DNA of 64,000 nt. Origin: Pseudomonas hamedanensis (GTDB lineage Bacteria > Pseudomonadota > Gammaproteobacteria > Pseudomonadales > Pseudomonadaceae). This document shows, in pieces, positions 1 to 9,446 of this stretch. Position numbers and translations under genes: made by a program. Numbering within the stretch: position 1 is the first letter of the stretch; the number at the start of each line of letters is the position of its first letter. Location of the stretch: assembly GCF_014268595.2 (NCBI RefSeq), contig NZ_CP077091.1, positions 4,012,001 to 4,076,000 of the forward strand, written 5' to 3'. The notes under the pieces were generated by a model, which did no database searches, was not told where the DNA came from, and was given only the letters and a program-made list of their open reading frames with translations.

Positions 1-725
1 ACCTGACCCGCAGCTGGCAGCATTTGCTGCCGCACACCGGGCGCTCGGGCAATCTGCAGAAGATCGGCGACCTGCTCGGCGACTTCGATCTGGTCGCCCT
101 GCAGGAAGCCGATGGCGGCAGCCTGCGTTCAGGCTACGTCAATCAGGTCGAACACCTGGCCCACCTCGGCGCCTTCCCCTACTGGTATCAACAACTCAAT
201 CGCAACCTCGGCCGGCTGGCCCAGCACAGCAATGGCGTGCTCAGCCGTCTGAAGCCGTGGGCGATCGAAGATCACCCGCTGCCCGGCCCGAAAGGACGCG
301 GCGCGATCCTGCTGCGTTTCGGCGAAGGCCCGGAAGCGTTGGTGGTGGTGATGATGCACCTGGCCCTCGGAGCGCGGACGCGCAGCCTGCAACTGGCCTA
401 CATCCGCGATTTGATCGGTGGCTATAAACACCAGGTACTGATGGGCGACATGAACACCCATGCCAGCGATCTGCTGGAACAGTCGCCGTTACGCGATCTC
501 GGCCTGCTGGCCCCGCAGGTGGAAGCGACCTTCCCCAGCTGGCGCCCACAACGTTGCCTTGATCATATTTTGCTCAGCCCGACCCTGACCCTGGAAAAGG
601 TCGAGGTGCTGGCCCACCCCATTTCCGATCACCTGCCGGTCGCGGTGGAAATTCGTCTGCCGGGTTCGCTCATGGCCGATGCATTGCCCGCGTTGAGCCC
701 TGCCCCTCGCGGAACCTGTGAATGA
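1..725 (+). CDS. Endonuclease/exonuclease/phosphatase family protein (5' end cut by window)
   Basis: The reading frame is open from base 3 and ends at 725, so the true start lies outside the window. The visible part holds the landmarks of the metal-dependent EEP fold in order: LQEADGG with the metal-binding Glu, a MMHLALG strand with a His, MGDMNTH with the Asp-x-Asn pair, and a C-terminal SDHLPV with the Asp-His pair. The substrate could be nucleic acid or a phosphoester; the sequence does not say which. The stop overlaps the start of the next gene by four bases (ATGA), so the two are probably cotranscribed. In P. aeruginosa the equivalent gene also precedes this diguanylate cyclase, as I recall. 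Confidence 0.85.
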   Translation, partial: LTRSWQHLLPHTGRSGNLQKIGDLLGDFDLVALQEADGGSLRSGYVNQVEHLAHLGAFPYWYQQLNRNLGRLAQHSNGVLSRLKPWAIEDHPLPGPKGRGAILLRFGEGPEALVVVMMHLALGARTRSLQLAYIRDLIGGYKHQVLMGDMNTHASDLLEQSPLRDLGLLAPQVEATFPSWRPQRCLDHILLSPTLTLEKVEVLAHPISDHLPVAVEIRLPGSLMADALPALSPAPRGTCE

Positions 726-2776
726 GCGACGAAGCCCAGCGCTGGAAAGAGAAGTACCTCAAAAGCATCGAACAGCAGGACAAGCTCGAACGACGCTGGG
801 CCGCCCGGCTCGATCTGCTGCGACGCGGACTGGTGCGCAGTACGCTGGCGGCCGAGGGCACCGACAAAGTCGTCGATCAGTGCATGAAGGAGATGCGCGA
901 GGTAGTACGCACCGACGACATGGACGCCGGCCTCGCCGCCCTGCTGCCACGCCTGGAAAAAGCCGTGCTCGATTCCGAGCAGCGCCGTGAAACCCGGATC
1001 GATCAGGTCAGCACCGCGCTGACGGCACTGGTCACGCAGTTGCAGTCCTTGCCGCTGCCACGCGAAGTCGCCCAGCCATTGAAGAAGTTCGCCAAGCAAC
1101 TGGACAGCCGCGTCGGTTCGGCACGGGAAATGCCACTGCTGCTCAGCGAATTGAGCGGGCTGCAAGGCAAGGCGTTGAGTCACTTGGAGACGCCAACCGA
1201 ACCGGGGCGTCCGGGGTTGCTACAACGACTGTTCGGCAGCCGCGACAGCGAGGAAATGCCCGCAGTGCCCCCAGACACCGTCGCATCGACGCACGAAGCA
1301 CCTGCGGCACCAGCGCCGGTCACGGTCGAGCCACAAGCGCAATCCACGCCAGTGGCCCCGGCGACTGGCACCGAACCACGGGGCGTAGAACCTGCGCCTG
1401 TAGATGCGGCGACTGCGCCCGTACCCGAGACTCACGCGGAACCGGACGTGGTGGCCTTCGTCCCGCCAACGGTGCCCACCGACGTGGCCCCTGTGGCGAT
1501 TACCGACGAAGCCGCCCTGCCGGCAGTCGACGCCGCCGCCGAGCCGGCTCAAACGCCCGCCACGCCGACCCCTTTCAACCCCGACGAACTGATCCATCCG
1601 GGCGATCCAGCGCCGCTGATCCTCGATAGCCTGCCGCTGCCCGAACCCATCGCCCAAGCGTTGGCGGCGATCGACCCGGAGCAATCGGAACACGACATTC
1701 TGTTCGCCCTCCCGGATTCCCCAGAGCCTTCCTACAGCTCGGTAGCCAGGCACATCGAAGAAACCTTGATCGGCCTGCTGGATGACCTGACGCTGCCCGA
1801 GCGCCATCGCCCGCAAGCCGAGGCCATGCGTGACCGCCTCCAACACGGGTTGAACTGGTACGAACTGATCCCCATCCTCGACGATCTTGCGACGTTGATG
1901 CTGGCGATCACCGACAGCGGCCAGCACGAATTCGAAGCCTATCTGCAACAACTCAACGAGCGCCTCGAAGCGTTCCAGAGCAACCTGCAGGCGGCCAGTG
2001 ACGGCCATGCCGACAACCGTTCGGCAGCGCGGGCCATGGACACGCAGATTCGTGAACAAGTCGACGGTCTTCAAACCAGCGTGCAGGAAGCGGCGGACCT
2101 GGACGACCTCAAGCAAGTGCTGGAGAACCACCTCGAAGGCCTGCTCGGCACCATGGACCAGCACCAGAAGCAACGCGACGCCCGCGAGCAGGAAGTGGCG
2201 GCCCGACTCAAGGGCCTGTCCGAACGCGTGGCTCACATGGAGCAGGAAGCCCAGGGCTTTCGCGAGCATCTGGAGGAACAACGCCAGAAGGCCCTGATCG
2301 ACCCGCTCACTGGTTTGCCCAACCGCGCGGCGTGGAGCGAACGCCTCGAACACGAGATCCGGCAGTGGCAACAACACGGCAACACCTTGAGCCTGGCAAT
2401 GCTCGACCTCGATCATTTCAAACGGATCAACGACAGCTACGGCCATCTGGCGGGTGACAAGGTTTTAAAGATCATCGCCACGGTGCTGCGCAAACGCCTG
2501 CGCGGTTCAGACTTCATTGCCCGTTTCGGCGGCGAAGAATTTGTCTTGCTACTGCCCGCAACGCCCCCGGCGGCGGGCGCCAAATTGCTCGAAACATTGC
2601 GCGCGGCGATTGAAGCCTGCCCGTTTCACTTCAAAGGCGAACGGGTGACGATCACGATTTCCATGGGGCTGGCATCGTTCAGGGTCGGAGAACATAGCGA
2701 TATGGTGCTGAAAAGAGCCGATCAGGCGCTGTATCGTGCAAAAAACGCCGGTCGCAACCGCGTGGAACTGAGCTAA
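722..2776 (+). CDS. dgcH: Diguanylate cyclase with long N-terminal region (DgcH-like)
   Basis: This cytoplasmic protein of 684 residues should make cyclic di-GMP from two GTP. The C-terminal GGDEF domain (about residues 525-684) has the active-site loop GGEEF at 603-607 and an RxxD inhibitory site (RGSD, 594-597) five residues before it, so the enzyme should be active and product-inhibited. The N-terminal 160 residues are charged and helical, residues about 175-290 are an Ala/Pro-rich low-complexity linker, and about 335-520 are helical with coiled-coil character. No membrane segment is visible. The position matches PA5487 (DgcH) of P. aeruginosa as remembered; the name rests on that and on the domain layout. 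Confidence 0.85.
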   Translation: MSDEAQRWKEKYLKSIEQQDKLERRWAARLDLLRRGLVRSTLAAEGTDKVVDQCMKEMREVVRTDDMDAGLAALLPRLEKAVLDSEQRRETRIDQVSTALTALVTQLQSLPLPREVAQPLKKFAKQLDSRVGSAREMPLLLSELSGLQGKALSHLETPTEPGRPGLLQRLFGSRDSEEMPAVPPDTVASTHEAPAAPAPVTVEPQAQSTPVAPATGTEPRGVEPAPVDAATAPVPETHAEPDVVAFVPPTVPTDVAPVAITDEAALPAVDAAAEPAQTPATPTPFNPDELIHPGDPAPLILDSLPLPEPIAQALAAIDPEQSEHDILFALPDSPEPSYSSVARHIEETLIGLLDDLTLPERHRPQAEAMRDRLQHGLNWYELIPILDDLATLMLAITDSGQHEFEAYLQQLNERLEAFQSNLQAASDGHADNRSAARAMDTQIREQVDGLQTSVQEAADLDDLKQVLENHLEGLLGTMDQHQKQRDAREQEVAARLKGLSERVAHMEQEAQGFREHLEEQRQKALIDPLTGLPNRAAWSERLEHEIRQWQQHGNTLSLAMLDLDHFKRINDSYGHLAGDKVLKIIATVLRKRLRGSDFIARFGGEEFVLLLPATPPAAGAKLLETLRAAIEACPFHFKGERVTITISMGLASFRVGEHSDMVLKRADQALYRAKNAGRNRVELS

Positions 2777-2877
2777 GGCAATTGTTCCATTTTGTTTAAA
2801 TCCGCTGGCTGACCGACTTCGGGCAAATCCGTACGTTACACTGTTGCATTATCGTCTTCTGCGTATTGCTCTCTGCC

Positions 2878-3660
2878 ATGAAATTCTTAGTCCTTGTTGC
2901 CTCATTACTCGTGCTGGCCGGTTGTGCCAGCGGTCCGCGTTTCGATACCAGCCATCCTTCGGCCAATTACGACAGCCGCATCCAGTTCGTGGTCGTGCAT
3001 TACACCTCCACATCGCTGGAGCGCTCGCTGCAGTTGCTGACTCACGGCGACGTCAGCAGTCATTACCTGATCGGCGATGACAAGGGGGGCACCATTTACA
3101 AGCTGATGGATGAAAACCAGCGCGCCTGGCACGCCGGCGAAAGCCAATGGCAGGGCCGCACCTGGCTGAACTCCAGCTCGATCGGCATCGAAATCGTCAA
3201 TCCCGGCTTCAAGGACACTCCGACCGGACGCCTCTGGTACCCGTACAGCGAAGCGCAGATTCGATCGTTGATCGTTCTGCTCAAGGACATCAGCCAGCGC
3301 AACGGCATCAGTCCTCGCCATATCATCGGTCATAGCGATATCGCGCCACTGCGCAAACTCGATCCGGGGCCGTTGTTCCCGTGGAAGCGTCTCGCGGCCG
3401 AAGGCCTTGGCCTGTGGCCCGACGAGCAAGCCGTGGCGCGCCAGCAGGCGCTGTTCAACAGCCGCGAGCTACCGGGCATCAGCTGGTTTCAGGCCCAACT
3501 GGCGCATCTGGGCTACGACACACCGCAGACCGGCGAACTGGATGTCGCCACGCGCCATGTCCTCGCCGCGTTTCAAATGCACTACCGCCCTTCGCGCTTC
3601 GACGGCACGCCGGACGCGCAAACGGCCGCGCTGTTGCTGGTACTCAACCAGACAAAATAA
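2878..3660 (+). CDS. ampDh2: Lipoprotein N-acetylmuramoyl-L-alanine amidase AmpDh2
   Basis: A 260-residue amidase_2 (AmpD-type) zinc enzyme that cleaves the bond between N-acetylmuramic acid and the peptide stem. The start at 2878 gives MKFLVLVASLLVLAGC, a lipoprotein signal with lipobox LAGC, which predicts an anchored periplasmic enzyme rather than cytoplasmic AmpD. Candidate zinc ligands are the His in VVVHYTS, and the His and Asp of IIGHSDIAP and KLDPGP near residues 150-165. The last 70 residues resemble a peptidoglycan-binding domain (AQLAHLGYDTPQTGEL). P. aeruginosa carries AmpDh2 next to kinB, as here. An upstream in-frame TTG (2866) is possible but would spoil the signal peptide. Confidence 0.9.
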   Translation: MKFLVLVASLLVLAGCASGPRFDTSHPSANYDSRIQFVVVHYTSTSLERSLQLLTHGDVSSHYLIGDDKGGTIYKLMDENQRAWHAGESQWQGRTWLNSSSIGIEIVNPGFKDTPTGRLWYPYSEAQIRSLIVLLKDISQRNGISPRHIIGHSDIAPLRKLDPGPLFPWKRLAAEGLGLWPDEQAVARQQALFNSRELPGISWFQAQLAHLGYDTPQTGELDVATRHVLAAFQMHYRPSRFDGTPDAQTAALLLVLNQTK

Positions 3661-3733
3661 TGACGCCCGCCCGACGGTCAGGGCGAAATTGCAATCAGCA
3701 GCTATAACTCATTGGTAAATCTTCGGATATTCC

Positions 3734-5350
3734 ATGATGGTTGCTACCCGAGAGACACTGCGTAGCGGACTCTATCGCCCCGGCGTTCTGGCGATGATCG
3801 CGGCTGTCCTCAGTGCCGGCCTGCTCATGGCTGGCGGCACGTTCGTCGCCATGCGCCAGCTCGAATACAACGAAAGTCAGGAAATGAACGCCCAGGGCGA
3901 GCGTTTTCTCGCGCGCCTTGAACAGTTGTTCGGTCAATTGCGTGAAAGTCTCGACGATCTCGAAGCCCAGCCTCTGCGCAGTTGTGACGACGAAATGATC
4001 GCCACCCTGCAACAAGTCACCTCCAATTACCGCTTCGTCTATGAAGCCGCGTTCATGGACGCTACGCGGGTCTGTTCCAATCGCCCTCGCCAGGACGGCT
4101 TGTCGATGGTCCGCGCACCGGACATCGAGGGTCCGACCTATAGCTACTGGCTGAACACCACCACCGAACCCGATGAAAATCGCGCCGCCTTGATGCTGGG
4201 GCGTGGCAATTTCCGTGTGGCCACCTCGCGCGGCCATTTGACTGACATGGTCGATTTGTCACCCGGTAGCAGCTTGCTCGTTGTGCTCGATCATGGCACC
4301 CGGGCAATTCCGGTGCTCGGCACGGCGCTGACGTGGCCCCCCACCGCACCCTGGCCACCGCAAACCGGCGATGCGCTGCAAGTCACCCAGACCCACCTGA
4401 TCTACCGCATGCCCACCGATAACCCCGAATATCAACTGATGCTGATCACACCGCGTAACGGTATGCACATTCCGCCCGGCTGGTGGTGGCTGGTGCCGGC
4501 CTGTCTGCTCGCCGGGGCGATTGTCGGGTTTCTGGTGTTGTTACTGGTGCGCCAACGTCAGTCGCTGGACGCCGAACTGCACGGCGCCATTCGCCGAGGC
4601 GAGTTGCAGGTGCTGTATCAACCGATCTTCGACCTCGACAGCCGCAACTGCGTCGGCGCCGAGGCCCTGCTGCGCTGGCGGCGCCCGGACGGCAGCCTGA
4701 CCAGTCCCGACCTGTTCATACCGATGGCAGAAAATACCGGACAGATTCGCCAGATGACCGACTTCGTCCTGCAGCGCTTGCTGGAGCAACTGGGCCAACT
4801 GCTGCGAGCCAATCCGCAGCTGTACATCTCGGTAAACCTCGCCGCATGCGATGTGATGGTGCCGCGCATCGGCCAGGTGATGGCGCGGCTGCTGACGCTG
4901 CACCGCGTCGCCGCGCGGCAGATCGCCTTTGAAGTTACCGAGCGCGGCCTGATCGATGTCGTGGTGGCGCGGGAAAACCTGCAGGCCCTGCGCGATGTCG
5001 GCCATCAAGTACTGATCGACGATTTCGGCACCGGCTATTGCAGCCTCGCCTACTTGCAGACGCTGCCGGTGGATTGCCTGAAGATCGATAAATCATTCAT
5101 CGATGCGCTCGGCCATGACGCGGCCAGCAGCGGCGTCGCTCCGCACATCATTCACATGGCGCAGGCGCTGGACCTGAAGGTGATCGCCGAAGGCATCGAG
5201 CTGGAATCACAAGCCCGACTGCTCAGCAGCGAGGGGGTGAAATTCGGTCAGGGCTGGCTGTTCGCCCATGCGCTGAGCGCGGTGCAGTTCATCGAACTGA
5301 TCACCCGGGGGCGCCGGCTCGTCGGGCGCAGGATGGATGACGAAGCCTAA
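3734..5350 (+). CDS. Membrane cyclic di-GMP phosphodiesterase, CSS-like periplasmic sensor plus EAL
   Basis: The protein has 538 residues. A first membrane segment (about 18-40) and a second (about 253-275) flank a periplasmic loop with cysteines (RSCDDE, RVCSNR), as in CSS-motif phosphodiesterases controlled by the thiol state of the periplasm. The cytoplasmic half is an EAL domain: EALLRW at 310-315, DDFGTGYCSL from 429, LKIDKSFI, and AEGIE. These are the metal and catalytic motifs, so it should degrade c-di-GMP. The gene sits between ampDh2 and kinB, a position where I recall no such gene in P. aeruginosa PAO1. Its stop overlaps the kinB stop on the other strand by four bases. Confidence 0.9.
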   Translation: MMVATRETLRSGLYRPGVLAMIAAVLSAGLLMAGGTFVAMRQLEYNESQEMNAQGERFLARLEQLFGQLRESLDDLEAQPLRSCDDEMIATLQQVTSNYRFVYEAAFMDATRVCSNRPRQDGLSMVRAPDIEGPTYSYWLNTTTEPDENRAALMLGRGNFRVATSRGHLTDMVDLSPGSSLLVVLDHGTRAIPVLGTALTWPPTAPWPPQTGDALQVTQTHLIYRMPTDNPEYQLMLITPRNGMHIPPGWWWLVPACLLAGAIVGFLVLLLVRQRQSLDAELHGAIRRGELQVLYQPIFDLDSRNCVGAEALLRWRRPDGSLTSPDLFIPMAENTGQIRQMTDFVLQRLLEQLGQLLRANPQLYISVNLAACDVMVPRIGQVMARLLTLHRVAARQIAFEVTERGLIDVVVARENLQALRDVGHQVLIDDFGTGYCSLAYLQTLPVDCLKIDKSFIDALGHDAASSGVAPHIIHMAQALDLKVIAEGIELESQARLLSSEGVKFGQGWLFAHALSAVQFIELITRGRRLVGRRMDDEA

Positions 5351-7134
5351 ACCGCGAGCGCCATGTAGAACTGCGTGCCCTGCCCCGGCCGCGAATAAAC
5401 GCCCATCCGCCCACCGTGCAGTTGGACGATTTCCTTGCACAGAGCCAGGCCGAGACCCGCGCCGCCCTTCTTGCGCCCGACCTGCACGAACGGCTCGAAG
5501 ATCCGCCCCTGCTGGCCATAGGGAATCCCCTCGCCGTTGTCTTCGACACTGATGATCACTCGCTCGCCATGGCGCCGCGCCTGCAAGCGGATCTGCCCGT
5601 CGCGCGTGGTATGGCGCAAGGCATTGTCGATCAGATTGTCGAGTACCCGATCAAGCTGCGCCTGGTCGGCCTGCAAACGCGGCAACGGGCCTTGCACTTC
5701 CACTGTCAACGCAATGCCTTGCGCTGCGGCGACATCGGCAAAGCGTGATTGCGCCTGCTCCAGCAAATCGTCGATGGAACACGGCGCCAGCGTCAGCTTC
5801 TGCAGACCGTTCTGATACCGCGAGAAGTTGAGCAAGTCATTGATCAACTGCATCAGGCGCTGCATTTCTTCGTTCACGGTATCAAGCAGGTCGGCTTCGC
5901 GAGACTCGGGGGCAAACTGCGTCCGCTCGCGGAACAGACCAAACGCCATGTGCATGCCAGTGACCGGCGTGCGCAGTTCATGGGAAGCACGCAAGACGAA
6001 CTCACTGCGCACGCGCTCAAAGGCGCGTTGCTCGGTAACGTCGTGCAAGACCATCACCGCGCCGAGGATATGTCCTTGCGTGTGGCTGACCGGCGTCAGG
6101 CTGTAGGTCAGCAAGCGCGACTCGCCATCGATCTCGATGTTCAAGTCTTCCGGCGCGCGCTCCAGCGTGCCGCCGCGCAACACCAGTTGCAGCTGCGCGT
6201 CGAGTTCCGGGCGCCCGAGAGCGGTCCCCAGCCCCTGCCCCAGGCGATCGTCTTCCCAGCCCAACTGGCGCTGCGCCACCGGGTTGAGGTGCTCCAGATG
6301 ACCCTGTCGATCGATCATCAATAAGCCGTCGTCGATACTGTCGAGCACCGCCTGCAAACGTTGCTGGCCGGCGAGCAGCTCATCCACGTTGGTTGCCTGG
6401 TGCTGGCGCAACGCCTCGGCCATCAGGCCGAAACGCCGAGATAACAGGTTCACTTCCATGGCCGATGAAATCGGCAAGGTCACATCGTAATTGCCCTGGC
6501 CGATACTGTCGGCGGCCTTGGCCAGCGCCTCGATGGGCGCACCGAAGCGTCGGGCGATGCCCTGGGCCGTCACGAAACCGATGATCAACACCGCCAGGCC
6601 CACCAGCCCAAGCAGTCCGGCGATGAGCAAGGCGCGCTCACGCGCGGCGTGTTGCACCGCGTTGATGTTGTCCAGGGCCTGCTTGTGCTCGGCGATCAAG
6701 CCACTGCGCAGAATATTGAAGCGCTCACGGAAGTCCGCACTGGCGCTGGCGTCTCTGGCCGCCTCTGCCGAGACATCGAAGGACGCGAGAAACTTGAGGT
6801 AATCGGCCTTGGCCTGCTTGAAGCCATAGGCCAGCTCATCGCTGCCCTGTTGGGCGATACCCTGATCAAGCAATTCGAAATAATGCTGCTTGGACGCTTC
6901 AAACGCGACCGGATCGGGCTTCTGCGCGAGCATGATGATCAATTGATCGCCCAGCGTCTGCCGCAGCTTGAGGCCCAGGTCCAGGGTGATGAAATTGCTG
7001 CGCACCAGCGCTTCCTGCGAACCGGCCATCTGCAACACGCTGACCAGCCCGAGCAGAAGCCCGAGCAAAGCCACCGTGATCAATGCAGAAATGCTCAGGA
7101 ACAGGCGCGTGCGCAGCTTCATCGCCAGTTTCAT
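5347..7134 (-). CDS. kinB: Sensor histidine kinase KinB
   Basis: A 595-residue membrane histidine kinase that partners AlgB and controls alginate and virulence genes in P. aeruginosa. The start at 7134 (MKLAMKLRTRL) gives the known KinB length; an open frame continues upstream into algB but is not used. A first membrane segment (about 12-34), a periplasmic helical domain and a second segment are followed by HAMP, a PAS region, and the dimerisation box with ASHELRTP. The phospho-acceptor is His385. The ATPase domain has DNALRH, DNGEGIP and GGAGLGLALCK. It lies ten bases downstream of algB in the same operon. Confidence 0.95.
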   Translation of the reverse strand: MKLAMKLRTRLFLSISALITVALLGLLLGLVSVLQMAGSQEALVRSNFITLDLGLKLRQTLGDQLIIMLAQKPDPVAFEASKQHYFELLDQGIAQQGSDELAYGFKQAKADYLKFLASFDVSAEAARDASASADFRERFNILRSGLIAEHKQALDNINAVQHAARERALLIAGLLGLVGLAVLIIGFVTAQGIARRFGAPIEALAKAADSIGQGNYDVTLPISSAMEVNLLSRRFGLMAEALRQHQATNVDELLAGQQRLQAVLDSIDDGLLMIDRQGHLEHLNPVAQRQLGWEDDRLGQGLGTALGRPELDAQLQLVLRGGTLERAPEDLNIEIDGESRLLTYSLTPVSHTQGHILGAVMVLHDVTEQRAFERVRSEFVLRASHELRTPVTGMHMAFGLFRERTQFAPESREADLLDTVNEEMQRLMQLINDLLNFSRYQNGLQKLTLAPCSIDDLLEQAQSRFADVAAAQGIALTVEVQGPLPRLQADQAQLDRVLDNLIDNALRHTTRDGQIRLQARRHGERVIISVEDNGEGIPYGQQGRIFEPFVQVGRKKGGAGLGLALCKEIVQLHGGRMGVYSRPGQGTQFYMALAV

Positions 7135-7144
7135 CGCGCGGCGC

Positions 7145-8491
7145 TCACAGGTTGTACTGCTTGCGCTTGCGATACAGGGTCGAAGCGTCGATACCCAAGG
7201 TTTTGGCCGCCTGATCGAGGGTGCCGGCAGTGGCGAGCACGGCGCCGATATGCGCTTTCTCCAATTCATCGAGGCTCAGCGCTGCGCCGACACGAGGCGC
7301 ATTGTTGGCCGGTTGCTCGGCCATGCCGAGGTGGCTGATCTCCACGCGTTCCTGTGGGCAGATAATGCTCGCCCGCTCGACCACGTTGCGCAATTCACGA
7401 ATATTGCCCGGCCAGCGATAGCCGAGCAGTGCTTCGCGGGCTTCATCGCTGAACCCCCGCGCTGGCCGCGCGTACTCTTTGACGAAACGCGCAAGAAAGC
7501 GGTCTGCCAGGGTCAGGATGTCCTCGGCGCGCTCGCGCAACGGCGGCAGGTGCAGCGTAATAACGTTCAGGCGATACAACAGGTCTTCCCGGAAGCGCCC
7601 ATCGCGGACCATGTCTTCAAGGTTGAGGTTGGTCGCCGCGAGAATTCGAACATCAGCCCGGCGCGTGACCGGATCGCCGACCCGCTCATATTCCTTGTCT
7701 TGAATGAAACGCAGCAACTTGGGTTGCAACGTCAAAGGAAAATCGCCGATCTCGTCGAGAAACAACGTGCCGCCGTCGGCCTGATTGACTCGCCCCAAAG
7801 TGCTTTCGCTGGCGCCGGTAAAAGCGCCGCGGCTGTGACCGAACAATTCGCTTTCCATCAATTCGGCGGTCAGCGACGGGCAGTTGATGGTCACACAGGA
7901 CTTCTTCTCGCGCTTACTCCAGCCGTGAATGGCCCGGGCGAGTTCGCCTTTACCGGTACCGGACTCGCCAAGAATCAGAATGTTGGCGTCAGTACTCGCC
8001 ACTTGCCGCGCCGTCTCCAGTACGACTTTCATCGCCGGGCTGTGGGAATCGAGACCGTCCTTGGGCTTGCGCATCTCTCCTTCGAGGGCTTCGAGGCGCG
8101 CCGAGAGCTGGCGCACTTCCAGCTGCTTGGCAGTCGCCAGACGCAATTGGTCGGGGCTGCACGGCTTGACCAGATAATCGGCGGCGCCCGCCTGAATGGC
8201 ATCCACAGCGGTGTCGACCGCCGAGTGTGCGGTGACGATCACCACGCGCATCCACGGCGCCTGGATACGCATTTGCGCGAGAACGTCGAGACCGTTGTCC
8301 TCGCCCAGGCGTAAATCGAGAAAGCACAGATCAAAGACCTGGCGTTGCAGCAATGCTTCGGCCTGTGCCGCGCTGTTGGCGGTGGCCACCGTATAGCCTT
8401 CATCTTCCAGGCAATAACGGAACGTACGCAGGATGGCGGATTCGTCGTCCACCAGCAGAATGCGGCCTTGATGCTCAGTGGCAGATTCCAT
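7145..8491 (-). CDS. algB: NtrC-family response regulator AlgB
   Basis: A 448-residue transcription activator with three domains: a receiver with phospho-acceptor Asp59 (CFLDL), a sigma-54 AAA+ domain (Walker A GESGTGKG, the GAFTGA loop near residue 210, a Walker B-like LFLDEIG), and a C-terminal Fis-type helix-turn-helix (TLGIDASTLYRKRKQY). In P. aeruginosa AlgB activates alginate genes, reportedly without needing KinB phosphorylation. The intact GAFTGA loop means sigma-54 contact remains possible. It is the first gene of algB-kinB and is transcribed away from a small-protein operon that has a sigma-54-like promoter. Confidence 0.95.
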   Translation of the reverse strand: MESATEHQGRILLVDDESAILRTFRYCLEDEGYTVATANSAAQAEALLQRQVFDLCFLDLRLGEDNGLDVLAQMRIQAPWMRVVIVTAHSAVDTAVDAIQAGAADYLVKPCSPDQLRLATAKQLEVRQLSARLEALEGEMRKPKDGLDSHSPAMKVVLETARQVASTDANILILGESGTGKGELARAIHGWSKREKKSCVTINCPSLTAELMESELFGHSRGAFTGASESTLGRVNQADGGTLFLDEIGDFPLTLQPKLLRFIQDKEYERVGDPVTRRADVRILAATNLNLEDMVRDGRFREDLLYRLNVITLHLPPLRERAEDILTLADRFLARFVKEYARPARGFSDEAREALLGYRWPGNIRELRNVVERASIICPQERVEISHLGMAEQPANNAPRVGAALSLDELEKAHIGAVLATAGTLDQAAKTLGIDASTLYRKRKQYNL

Positions 8492-8919
8492 TTTTCCTAC
8501 GCTCCATAGTGATTAGTCTTGGGTTAGTCCCGGAAAAATCGGGCAAGTTGCATGGTTGATTCTGAACGAAGCCAGTCATGGGAGGGTAGCCCTCTCCTGC
8601 CTTTACGGCCAATCCTTTGATTTTGTTGAATTTTTAAACAAAGCGAGATTTTCCCGACGCGCCTTACGTCCTGTTCTGACATCTGCATCCTGCCATCAAT
8701 TCCATAACTATGAATTCTCCTACGAAATAATCGTGCATTGCGCACGACCGCAGATGAGCCATCGTGCAGGATGCGTCGTAGCCTTTTTCTATATCAATTA
8801 TAACTTATTGATTTTATTGCATTTTTTTCAATGAAAAAACTGGCATGCAGACTGCAATACCTCTGGTAGCCCCGGGCAGACATGAACTGCCCCAACCGAA
8901 TAAGAGTGAGGAACCCAGG
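8492..8919. other. Divergent intergenic region between algB and the small-membrane-protein operon
   Basis: This 428-base spacer is AT-rich for the chromosome. It holds three copies of TCGTGC (8731 direct, 8742 inverted, 8762 direct) and, 75-110 bases further right, a sigma-54-like promoter. No credible coding frame fills it; the open frame from 8845 starts upstream of any ribosome site and is better trimmed to 8920. Confidence 0.6.
8840..8857 (+). promoter_or_regulatory. Sigma-54-type promoter (-24/-12)
   Basis: The sequence CTGGCATGCAGACTGCAA carries the invariant GG (8842-8843) and GC (8854-8855) separated by ten bases, and TGGCAT matches the -24 consensus TGGCAC in five of six positions. 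It lies 62 bases before the start at 8920, with NtrC-family algB divergent from it. That it is used by RpoN is inference. Confidence 0.5.
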
Positions 8920-9204
8920 ATGACTCGCCAACGTGCCGCCCAACCGCGTATTTCGCCACTGCACATTCAGCAAGCTCTGTTTGGCGCACTTGCCCTGTTG
9001 ATCACCCTGATTGCCTGTCAGCAGTACCTGCGCTGGGAAAGCAGCCAGCAGCGTGAGCCGCTGATCTCGGTCCAGCACACGACGCAAACGCACTTCAGTG
9101 CCGTCAGCAACAGCCAGGCCGAGAGCGCCTCGATGCGCATGATGGATGTCGACCAGGCGCAGCCACTGGACGAGCTACCACGGCAGGAACGCTGGGTGTT
9201 CTGA
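8920..9204 (+). CDS. Small single-pass membrane protein of unknown function
   Basis: The start at 8920 follows a GAGTGAGGAA ribosome site and gives 94 residues. A basic N-terminus (MTRQRAAQPR) precedes one hydrophobic segment (about 18-37), then a Gln/Ser/Glu-rich tail that should lie in the periplasm. I recognise no family. It is the first gene of a cluster with the DUF1328 protein and the Ivy lysozyme inhibitor, a group that in P. aeruginosa lies beside algB and follows alginate control. An envelope-stress role is therefore plausible but unproven. Confidence 0.65.
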   Translation: MTRQRAAQPRISPLHIQQALFGALALLITLIACQQYLRWESSQQREPLISVQHTTQTHFSAVSNSQAESASMRMMDVDQAQPLDELPRQERWVF

Positions 9205-9216
9205 ACGATTGAATGA

Positions 9217-9444
<228 letters not shown>

Positions 9445-9446
9445 CG

